DNA of 5,768 nucleotides, taken from assembly GCA_028284105.1 (NCBI GenBank), contig JANQSK010000329.1:1-5768 (forward strand). Direction: 5' to 3'. Below the pieces are notes generated by a model. It did no database searches. It was given only the letters and a program-made list of their open reading frames with translations, and had not been told where the DNA came from. The translations under genes were made by a program, and so were the position numbers. Position 1 is the first letter of the stretch; each line of letters opens with the position of its first letter. Below, piece by piece: positions 1 to 5,395 of the stretch. The stretch comes from Anaerolineae bacterium. GTDB taxonomy: Bacteria; Chloroflexota; Anaerolineae; Promineifilales; Promineifilaceae.

Positions 1-706
1 TGATGGCAGTTTGCGACTCGTTTCCAGAGGTGTATTTAATCTGTGCCATCGTGAAAGCAATGAGCGCGTAACACCCATTATCCCTAGCGAAGAGATGTCG
101 GTGACGGTTCCTCTTTGGGGCACAGGGTATCAACTGCCAGCTGGGCACCGGCTTGTCTTAATGATTGCCTCCACCTATTGGCCAATTGTTTGGCCAGCCC
201 CCAATCCCGTTACCCTTTCCCTGCAACCTGGGGTATCTGTTCTTGAATTGCCTATACGAACGATGAAAGATGACAAGGAGCCAAGACCCCTTCCGCCTGC
301 ACCACCACACCCTGAAGCACGTCTCACTCAGCTCAGCGAAGGCGCGTTTGAGCGCACAATGACGACTGATTTAACAAACGGCCGTGTTACCCATCGCGTC
401 TTTAGCGACGGAGGGCTCTTTGGGCCGGTTGGTCGTGTTCGGTTGGATGAAATAGGAACCGAAATTCATGCGATCAGTGACCGGATTTATGAAATCCATC
501 CGCAAGATCCCTTATCTGCCCGTGCCGAAATGAAACAAAGCCGTGACTTTAAATTTGGGGAGATTTCGGTGCGCTGTGAAATGTGGACACAACAAACCGC
601 GACAGCAGACCATTTTATTATCGAATCAATTGGCAAATGTTATGAAGGGGATACACTCGTTCACGAGGTTTCATGGCATCATGAAATCCCAAGAAACGGA
701 ATGTAA
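1..706 (+). CDS. CocE/NonD-family hydrolase, C-terminal part (5' truncated)
   Basis: The reading frame is open from base 2 (Asp-Gly-Ser-Leu-Arg...) to the TAA at 704-706, giving 234 visible residues. The TTG at 11 is not a real start: the frame runs off the left edge. The visible part matches the X-Pro dipeptidyl-peptidase C-terminal beta domain of CocE/NonD hydrolases. It shows the 'SRG.fNL.HR' opening, then a PAGHR motif (fragment residues about 46-50) followed by the hydrophobic STYWPIVWPAPNPVTLSL strand pair. It ends with the family's extra beta region ('DPLSARAEM', 'FKFGEISVRCEM') and a terminal W-x-x-x-IPR. These enzymes are serine alpha/beta hydrolases acting on acyl-peptide, ester or amide bonds; the catalytic Ser, Asp and His lie mainly in the missing N-terminal part, so activity cannot be judged and substrate is unknown. 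The family assignment is firm. No clear terminator follows it. Confidence 0.88.
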   Translation, partial: DGSLRLVSRGVFNLCHRESNERVTPIIPSEEMSVTVPLWGTGYQLPAGHRLVLMIASTYWPIVWPAPNPVTLSLQPGVSVLELPIRTMKDDKEPRPLPPAPPHPEARLTQLSEGAFERTMTTDLTNGRVTHRVFSDGGLFGPVGRVRLDEIGTEIHAISDRIYEIHPQDPLSARAEMKQSRDFKFGEISVRCEMWTQQTATADHFIIESIGKCYEGDTLVHEVSWHHEIPRNGM

Positions 707-829
707 AATGAAGGTGATCCTAACATGGTGACCATTACAGAATGCCTGTGTTGATGTTTGAGCTAAAATCGATGTTCGTCGTAACAGAATATCTTGCAAA
801 AGAAATAGACCAAGCATTGTGCAGACAGT

Positions 830-856
830 TTTACAAGCCAGCTCATACTTTAGAAT
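830..856 (+). promoter_or_regulatory. Weak promoter candidate for the MORN-repeat gene
   Basis: A TTTACA hexamer at 830-835 and a TAGAAT hexamer at 851-856 (five of six matches to TATAAT) are separated by 15 bases, shorter than the preferred 17. If used, transcription would start near 863 and give a leader of about 40 bases before the ATG at 903. Apart from this and the ribosome site, the gap 707-902 holds only small dyads (for example ATGGT-G-ACCAT at 725-735). Confidence 0.25.
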
Positions 857-888
857 ACGAATTTGTTCGTTTTACAAACAATTCAATC

Positions 889-893
889 AGGAG
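889..893 (+). promoter_or_regulatory. Shine-Dalgarno that fixes the MORN gene start
   Basis: AGGAG at 889-893 sits 9 bases before the ATG at 903. The frame is open further upstream to a GTG at 819, but that codon has no ribosome site, and the 28 extra residues it would add have no repeat character. The start at 903 is therefore preferred. Confidence 0.75.
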
Positions 894-902
894 CGTAACC
901 GA

Positions 903-1313
903 ATGAAAGACATCTCAGGAATCGATGAAAACGGCAATCCTAAGAATGGCCCGTTTAAGCTGTATTTCAAAAACGGCCGTATTTCTTGTGAGGGTGAATT
1001 CGACAACGGAAAAAAATCGGGAAAGTGGACCTATTTTCTCAATAATGGCCAAATGCAGTCTACCGGATACTTCAAAGACGGAGAGATTGTTGGTGATTGG
1101 GTTTGGTACTACAAGACCGGCAAGCCAAGGGGCACAGGCAGCTTTGACGATGAAGGACAAAAGCACGGTGAATGGAAGCGATACCATACCAATGGTCAAC
1201 TTTGGGATGAGGGTCACTTCGAACATGGCAAAAAAAGAGGCACTTGGAAAGTGTACGATGAGGCAGGCGAGCTCGTAAAAACGCAAACATTCAAGGAGCG
1301 GAGCGGGCGTTAG
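903..1313 (+). CDS. MORN-type repeat protein (YwqK-like family)
   Basis: A 136-residue protein without signal peptide or membrane segment, so probably cytoplasmic. Almost the whole chain is five tandem repeats of about 23-25 residues: roughly 15-37, 39-62, 63-87, 88-111 and 112-130. Each follows the pattern G-x-W/F-x-x-Y/F-x-x-x-G-x-x-x-x-x-G-x-F-x-x-G. This is the MORN_2 type repeat of proteins that annotation pipelines call 'toxin-antitoxin system YwqK family antitoxin', after Bacillus YwqK, partner of a deaminase toxin. No toxin gene is visible on either side, so the antitoxin label should not be taken literally here; such repeats form an elongated beta-hairpin ladder and usually act in protein contacts. 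The start is set by AGGAG at 889-893. It faces the regulator gene downstream (convergent) and is separated from the hydrolase by 196 bases, so it is probably its own transcript. Confidence 0.82.
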   Translation: MKDISGIDENGNPKNGPFKLYFKNGRISCEGEFDNGKKSGKWTYFLNNGQMQSTGYFKDGEIVGDWVWYYKTGKPRGTGSFDDEGQKHGEWKRYHTNGQLWDEGHFEHGKKRGTWKVYDEAGELVKTQTFKERSGR

Positions 1314-1342
1314 GCATAAAACGGCCGTTTGGCTCGCCTAAC
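1309..1342. repeat. Nested dyad at the end of the MORN gene
   Basis: GTTAGGC at 1309-1315 is the exact reverse complement of GCCTAAC at 1336-1342. Between them lies a perfect 12-bp palindrome, AAACGGCCGTTT (1319-1330). The left arm contains the stop codon (TAG at 1311-1313). No T-run follows, so a classical rho-independent terminator is unlikely. It could still form a transcript 3'-end structure. Confidence 0.5.
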
Positions 1343-1404
1343 TTATCCAAGAGACCAACTACTGGCTAGCAAAAAATCTTAATCATCCCAAGCTGACCTT
1401 TTCG

Positions 1405-1424
1405 AAATGATCAATTGATTATTT
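1405..1424. repeat. AT-rich inverted repeat between convergent genes
   Basis: AAATGATCAA (1405-1414) and TTGATTATTT (1415-1424) are inverted with one mismatch and no spacer; the dyad overlaps the regulator's stop codon (TAA read from 1421 to 1419). It might act as a weak bidirectional transcript end, but it lacks a GC-rich stem. The rest of 1314-1418 shows nothing recognisable. Confidence 0.25.
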
Positions 1425-2582
1425 TGGAATACTTGTTGATAACGACATAGACTCATGCTGAGCACGAAATTGTGAGGGGGTTATACCTACCTGCTTCTTA
1501 AAGGCAGCGTAAAAGGTCGATTTTGAATTGAAGCCTGAATCGTAGGCAAGACCGAGTATCGTTTGCTCTGGTTGTTCAAGGAGCAATTGTTGTATTTCTG
1601 CGACTCGATACTGGTTGAGGAAATCGCGGAAGCTCAATTCAAATCGTTCGTTGATGATTTGCGAGAGATAATTTGGGGAGATACCCAGCTGTTCAGCAAG
1701 AGTAGGCAAAGTTAAGTTTCCATCTCGATAAGGTTTATGGGTCTGCATAAGTTTAAGCAACTGCTTTTGATAATGCCTTCCCTGTTCTGCCGATAACGCA
1801 GAGAATTTATATTTGGGTAAGGGAGCTTCGACCGCAACTTCATTTGTAGGCTCATGCAACCAAACAAGCAAACAGCCTAGAACAAAAAGCACCACAATCA
1901 TCTGACTCTGGACAATCACCATCATGCGATCGCCCAGTTGAGCATTTAGCCCCGCACTAAAAGCGAAGACAAAAATAATACCGAGCAAACTAAGCGCCAA
2001 ACTATTAAACCGACTAAATAGATTATTGTCGCTTACTTGGCCCCCTATTTGTTGCCCACGTACGAATCGTTTGTGTTGAACGGCCTTTTCGAGAGCCATT
2101 AACACATAATAACCGGTGTGCAATACAGAGCCGATAAAAACGATCATAATCGTAAAAAGGGTTAATGGGGTGAAGGCCATGGTTGATGATTGAGTGATAA
2201 TTTCAACTTTTTGCTCACCACTAAGCAGTAAAAAAGGGAGTAATGCGGGCAAGCTAAGTGCAGCTGGGATGAGGTGGCGCAGCTGTCCACGGCCGATTTC
2301 AAACGTCTGATCTTGCAGCCCCTCAACGTACCACATAAAGATGGGGCCAATGGTAAACACGGCAGGCCACAACAGCCCAAACAAAAATGGATAACGGATT
2401 GATATCGTGCTAACAAATAGGAACTCATCAATTAACACGATGGAAAGCACAATGGCAATCAATGACAAGCAACGGCCGTTTACACCTTTAATAGTTGGCT
2501 TTGTCCAGAAAACAAACGAGAAATACAAACAAAGCGCAGAACCAGTTAGCAAATTTCCCAAATACCAATCGAAATGCATCAT
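1419..2582 (-). CDS. AraC-family transcriptional regulator with seven-helix membrane domain
   Basis: A 387-residue protein in two halves. Residues 1-245 hold about seven hydrophobic helices (roughly 5-26, 38-59, 65-86, 104-121, 138-162, 194-215, 221-242). Residues about 280-375 form an AraC/XylS DNA-binding domain: first helix-turn-helix near 291-312 (TLAEQLGISPNYLSQIIN), second near 341-363 (LAYDSGFNSKSTFYAAFKK), then the family's closing G-I-T-P-S-Q-F-R. Seven helices would place the N-terminus outside and the DNA-binding domain in the cytoplasm, suggesting a one-component receptor that binds DNA from the membrane; the ligand is unknown. This architecture is known in marine Proteobacteria and Bacteroidetes. 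The gene is divergent from the dehydrogenase/DUF418 operon, the classic position for a local regulator. In-frame stops lie just upstream of the ATG at 2582, which limits start choice; ATG at 2579 is an alternative. No Shine-Dalgarno precedes either. Confidence 0.9.
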   Translation of the reverse strand: MMHFDWYLGNLLTGSALCLYFSFVFWTKPTIKGVNGRCLSLIAIVLSIVLIDEFLFVSTISIRYPFLFGLLWPAVFTIGPIFMWYVEGLQDQTFEIGRGQLRHLIPAALSLPALLPFLLLSGEQKVEIITQSSTMAFTPLTLFTIMIVFIGSVLHTGYYVLMALEKAVQHKRFVRGQQIGGQVSDNNLFSRFNSLALSLLGIIFVFAFSAGLNAQLGDRMMVIVQSQMIVVLFVLGCLLVWLHEPTNEVAVEAPLPKYKFSALSAEQGRHYQKQLLKLMQTHKPYRDGNLTLPTLAEQLGISPNYLSQIINERFELSFRDFLNQYRVAEIQQLLLEQPEQTILGLAYDSGFNSKSTFYAAFKKQVGITPSQFRAQHESMSLSTSIPK

Positions 2583-2590
2583 CGATTTTT

Positions 2591-2599
2591 ATTATAGCA
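2591..2599 (-). promoter_or_regulatory. Extended -10 of the AraC-type regulator promoter
   Basis: Read on the minus strand, 2599 to 2591 is TGCTATAAT, a perfect TATAAT with the TGn extension, which can work without a good -35. The -10 ends only 8 bases before the ATG at 2582, so the predicted transcript would begin within a few bases of the start codon. That agrees with the absence of a Shine-Dalgarno and points to a leaderless mRNA. Confidence 0.55.
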
Positions 2600-2629
2600 G
2601 TGTTTTGAGGGTCAAGATAAGCGTCCCTT

Positions 2630-2654
2630 GACAAAAAACAGGCTGTTTTTTGTC
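2630..2654. repeat. 25-bp palindrome in the divergent promoter region
   Basis: GACAAAAAACAG (2630-2641) and CTGTTTTTTGTC (2643-2654) are perfect inverted arms of 12 bases around a single G at 2642. The palindrome lies between the two divergent promoters, about 30 bases upstream of the regulator's -10 region, and its last four bases are the start of the 23-bp motif shared with 5281-5303. It is best read as an operator candidate. A TTGACA at 2628-2633 inside its left edge has no -10 at the right distance. Confidence 0.55.
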
Positions 2655-2673
2655 CAGTTCTACCTAATCGGAC
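2651..2673 (+). promoter_or_regulatory. Copy 1 of the shared 23-bp motif, candidate activator site
   Basis: The motif reads TGTCCA, two variable bases (GT here), TCTACC, one variable base (T here), then AATCGGAC. It matches 5281-5303 at 20 of 23 positions. GTCC and GGAC near its ends are inverted. It ends 21 bases before a -10-like hexamer, so it would overlap the -35 region, as AraC/XylS activators commonly do. The divergent regulator at 1419-2582 is the likely binder (inference). Confidence 0.6.
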
Positions 2674-2700
2674 GACATACTTCCCCATACAGTTAACAAT
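2672..2700 (+). promoter_or_regulatory. Candidate promoter of the dehydrogenase/DUF418 operon
   Basis: ACGACA at 2672-2677 (four of six to TTGACA) and AACAAT at 2695-2700 (four of six to TATAAT) are 17 bases apart. Both hexamers are poor, as expected for an activator-dependent promoter. The choice rests mainly on the identical spacing to the 23-bp motif seen at the downstream promoter. An alternative -10 is TAAACT at 2702-2707. Confidence 0.35.
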
Positions 2701-2734
2701 TTAAACTATCAATTAGGAAAACGAGGAAGGCATC

Positions 2735-3922
2735 ATGAAACATTTTATTAGGCAATTTTCCAGCCTAAAAAAAGCACCCTTGAACATCATACGCAACATC
2801 AAGTTCATAATCATTGCACTTATCATAAATATTGCTGGATTAATTTCATGTAGCGTGGCAACAAGTAACGTCACGGTATCTCTCCTTGATTCAAATGCTG
2901 AAACCGTTGCAACAGGGTTCAATACGCCATGGGCAATCGCCGTTATTGGTGAGGAAGAGTTCTTGATCACAGATCGTATCGGTGACCTTTATTACTTCAA
3001 AGATGGCGCACTTGATTTAGTCAATGGTCTTCCCATCATAAAACAAGCTAACGGTACGCCACCTGCTAGAGTTGTAGCGGGTTTGATGGATGTCAGTTTA
3101 CATCCCGATTTTGAAACGAATGGGTTAACCTATCTCACATACATTAATGATGCTGAAAAATTAGAGATTGGCCGTTTTGACTTTAGGAGTCGTAAGGTTG
3201 AAAATTTTGAGGTGGTATATGAGTTTGACGCCTTCTCAATTGGTTCTCGAATTGCTTGGGAAGATCAAAATCATTTTTTTGTTGTGCATGGGTTTGGGGG
3301 TCCAACAGAATATGGGACTGAAGCACAGGATATAGACATTGATGCTGGAAAAGTTCATCGTTTCATGTCAGATGGCTCGATCCCAGCCGATAATCCGATT
3401 TTTGATGGAATGTCTGAACCATCGTCCATATGGAGCTTTGGCCACCGCGTCCCTCAGGGGATGGTCTATGACAACGGGGTGCTTTACCTACATGAACATG
3501 GGCCAGCTGGCGGCGATGAATTTAACGTTATTGAAAAAGGTGGCAATTATGGATGGCCGCTCTTTACATACGGGGAAAAATTTGGGGGTAGTACCATAAG
3601 TAAATTTTCCGAGGAAGAAGCCAGCGAGTTCTCAATCCTGCCCGTAAAACATTGGGGCGACTGGACCCTCGCACCATCTGGGTTGGTGCGCCTTGAAAAC
3701 AGTTCCTTCCCAGAGTGGAATGGCACCTTCCTGTTGGGCGCACTTGTACCAAAACAGTTAATTGCTTATGACATTGACACGGGGCAAACCTTTATATTGC
3801 TTGAAGATATAGGCCGAATCCGAGATGTAGCACAACTGCCCAGTGGAGATATTTTGATTTTAATTGATGCCACTGATCTTGTGGATTTAAATGGGCAAGT
3901 CATAAAACTTTCGCCAAAGTAG
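2735..3922 (+). CDS. Lipoprotein of the PQQ-dependent sugar dehydrogenase family, atypical active site
   Basis: A 395-residue protein resembling the six-bladed propeller aldose dehydrogenases (Asd/YliI type). Residues 1-23 are a basic n-region, 24-38 a hydrophobic stretch, and L-I-S-C39 a lipobox; Ser at +2 suggests an outer-membrane periplasmic lipoprotein. Fold signatures are clear: GLMDVSLHPDF (116-126), IWSFGHRVPQG (232-242), EHGPAGGDEFN (254-264), NYGWP (271-275), LAPSG (312-316) and RIRDV (361-365). The canonical enzymes oxidise aldoses with PQQ and calcium. Aligned from memory to Acinetobacter soluble glucose dehydrogenase, the catalytic His144 is Ser168, Gln76 is Val114, Asp163 is Phe187, Asn229 is Val239 and Lys377 is Pro339; only Arg238, Arg361 and Arg363 remain of the recalled set. 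Normal PQQ chemistry is therefore doubtful. GAGGA at 2723-2727 supports the ATG. It is the first gene of an operon with DUF418, 9 bases downstream. Confidence 0.85.
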   Translation: MKHFIRQFSSLKKAPLNIIRNIKFIIIALIINIAGLISCSVATSNVTVSLLDSNAETVATGFNTPWAIAVIGEEEFLITDRIGDLYYFKDGALDLVNGLPIIKQANGTPPARVVAGLMDVSLHPDFETNGLTYLTYINDAEKLEIGRFDFRSRKVENFEVVYEFDAFSIGSRIAWEDQNHFFVVHGFGGPTEYGTEAQDIDIDAGKVHRFMSDGSIPADNPIFDGMSEPSSIWSFGHRVPQGMVYDNGVLYLHEHGPAGGDEFNVIEKGGNYGWPLFTYGEKFGGSTISKFSEEEASEFSILPVKHWGDWTLAPSGLVRLENSSFPEWNGTFLLGALVPKQLIAYDIDTGQTFILLEDIGRIRDVAQLPSGDILILIDATDLVDLNGQVIKLSPK

Positions 3923-3931
3923 AAAATAACG

Positions 3932-5182
3932 ATGAATACTATTCCTCGAATTAAATCAATAGATATTTTGCGTGGATTTGCGGTTCTTGGCATGTTGCTT
4001 ATGAACATCATGGGATATGCAATGAACGATTTTGCCTATAGCAATCCGATGGTGGCGGGAGGGGTTGGCATCAATCGACTGATTCATGGGTTCAATCACA
4101 TTATCGCCGACCAAAAAATGATGGCTTTGTTCTCAATCTTATTCGGCGCTAGTGTCATTCTTTTTACCGATGCAAGAAAACGCAAGGGGCAATTTGTTTT
4201 TATTCGATATTTTTCACGCAATATCTGGCTTTTTTTATTTGGATTCATCCATTATTTTTTCATTTGGCGTGGTGACATTTTATCTGGATACGCGATTCTT
4301 TCGGTCCTTCTTTTTTTCCTACGCGGGCTGCCTGCCAAACTATTGCTCCCCTTAGGATTAGCCGTTTTTTCCGTTTCACTGTTATTTGAATTCAATGCCC
4401 AGTCTGAATTAGCCTCTTTAGATGAAGCCTCGACGATCGTTTTAGCATCATTTTGGGAGCCAGACCAAAATGTTTTAGCTGAAGATATCGCTTTTTATAC
4501 AGGAGACTATTGGTCGCAAGCTATCGGACGTTGGAATGATTCATTCGGCTCTCAAGAGGTAACGGCTGGCGAAGAGCTGTGGGGGGCAACTATTTCCGTT
4601 GATTATGCATTTCGGGCATTAGGCATGATGATCATCGGAATGGCTCTGTTTAAATTTGGGATACTTTCGGCTGAAAAGCCCCCTCAATTTTATCGTCATT
4701 TAGCGCTTTATGGACTATCTATCGGGTATACCATTGCACTTGTTGGATTATTGAGAAATTATGCGCTTGGATGGTCATGGGAAACCACCATGATTGGAGG
4801 CCGAATGGTCAACAATATTGCAACCCCCTTTGTTGCATTTGGTTATATTGGGCTGGTGATAGGTTGGACCCTCCGTCCAAAGGTCGGTCAATTTGTGATA
4901 CAGATGGAGGAAAGAGTCGCCGCTGTTGGCCGAACCGCCTTATCCTGTTACATCAGTCAATCACTGATTGGGACGTTTATATTTTACGGCTGGGGACTAG
5001 GCCTTTACGGTAGCGTCAATCGGGTGCTCCAATTGCTTGTCGTTCTCGTGATTTGGGCGTTACAGCTTTCTATCGCCCCTCTTTGGTTGAAGCATTTCCA
5101 ATATGGGCCGTTAGAATGGCTCTGGCGGGTCCTCACTGATTTCAAGTTACACCCAATTCGATTCCCGGTTTCCGAAAATTAG
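3932..5182 (+). CDS. DUF418 family (YeiB-like) inner-membrane protein
   Basis: A 416-residue multi-pass membrane protein of typical family length. The N-terminal signature is intact: Arg6, then DILRGFAVLGMLLMNI (11-26). FSILFGAS follows at 67-74, the HYFFIWRGDIL motif at 107-117, and the C-terminal DUF418 block with GRTALSCYISQS (333-344) and FQYGPLEWLWR (389-399). About nine or ten hydrophobic helices are visible, with a long polar loop at about 155-220, probably periplasmic. The molecular function of DUF418 proteins is not established; they resemble acyltransferase-3-like membrane proteins and are often placed with envelope or transport genes. The ATG lies 9 bases after the dehydrogenase stop with only a weak purine stretch (AGAAAA) before it, so translation is probably coupled to the upstream gene. 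Regulation should follow the promoter upstream of 2735. No obvious terminator follows. Confidence 0.9.
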   Translation: MNTIPRIKSIDILRGFAVLGMLLMNIMGYAMNDFAYSNPMVAGGVGINRLIHGFNHIIADQKMMALFSILFGASVILFTDARKRKGQFVFIRYFSRNIWLFLFGFIHYFFIWRGDILSGYAILSVLLFFLRGLPAKLLLPLGLAVFSVSLLFEFNAQSELASLDEASTIVLASFWEPDQNVLAEDIAFYTGDYWSQAIGRWNDSFGSQEVTAGEELWGATISVDYAFRALGMMIIGMALFKFGILSAEKPPQFYRHLALYGLSIGYTIALVGLLRNYALGWSWETTMIGGRMVNNIATPFVAFGYIGLVIGWTLRPKVGQFVIQMEERVAAVGRTALSCYISQSLIGTFIFYGWGLGLYGSVNRVLQLLVVLVIWALQLSIAPLWLKHFQYGPLEWLWRVLTDFKLHPIRFPVSEN

Positions 5183-5280
5183 AAAGATCGAAAACAGAAT
5201 AGGCCCCTAGCTATGTCCCAATCCGTTTGTACCGTCAAATCAATTTTGTCTTATTACATATCTCAAACTGTTTCTTCTAG

Positions 5281-5303
5281 TGTCCATCTCTACCCAATCG
5301 GAC
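5281..5303 (+). promoter_or_regulatory. Copy 2 of the shared 23-bp motif, candidate activator site
   Basis: Same layout as the copy at 2651-2673: TGTCCA, variable TC, TCTACC, variable C, AATCGGAC. The three differences fall at the two spacer spots. A CTGTTT lies upstream of both copies, 2 bases away at the first (2643-2648) and 7 at this one (5268-5273). The rest of the 5183-5395 gap holds the -10 region, the leader and no clear terminator for the upstream operon. Confidence 0.6.
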
Positions 5304-5330
5304 TCAGTTACACGTCGCTTTGACTATTAT
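5302..5330 (+). promoter_or_regulatory. Candidate promoter of the serine hydrolase gene
   Basis: TATTAT at 5325-5330 is a good -10 (five of six). It begins 21 bases after the shared motif ends, exactly as at the other promoter. At the 17-base spacing the -35 place (5302-5307, ACTCAG) has almost no match to TTGACA, which fits dependence on an activator. Transcription would start near 5337, giving a leader of about 59 bases. Confidence 0.5.
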
Positions 5331-5395
5331 GAAATTAGAGAAATGAGGACATTTGCCAAATTGCTGATCTAATGCGCTTAATTAAGGAAAAAAGG

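Noticed and set aside
543..731. Plus-strand 62-codon frame overlapping the end of the hydrolase
   Set aside because: It lies inside the well-supported hydrolase frame, has no ribosome site and no recognisable domain.
859..884. Hairpin GAATTTGTT / AACAATTC before the MORN ribosome site
   Set aside because: Short, AT-rich and with a bulge; it could be chance and resembles no known riboswitch.
819..902. Longer MORN protein starting at GTG 819
   Set aside because: No Shine-Dalgarno before 819, while AGGAG at 889-893 serves the ATG at 903.
915..1290. Other frames on both strands across the MORN gene
   Set aside because: The repeat periodicity belongs only to the 903-1313 frame; the overlapping frames are shadows.
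2628..2656. TTGACA at 2628-2633 as the -35 of the dehydrogenase operon
   Set aside because: The hexamer is perfect, but the sequence 17 bases on (TGTCCA at 2651-2656) is not a -10.
2488..2688. Minus-strand 66-codon frame across the regulator start and intergenic region
   Set aside because: It overlaps the N-terminus of the regulator and the palindrome, and its codons follow no recognisable protein family.
4514..4521. Third copy of the shared motif at TATCGGAC inside the DUF418 gene
   Set aside because: Only the last few bases match; the TGTCCA and TCTACC parts are absent.
5192..5212. Possible terminator after the DUF418 gene around TAGGCCCCTA
   Set aside because: The stem is only four base pairs and no T-run follows.
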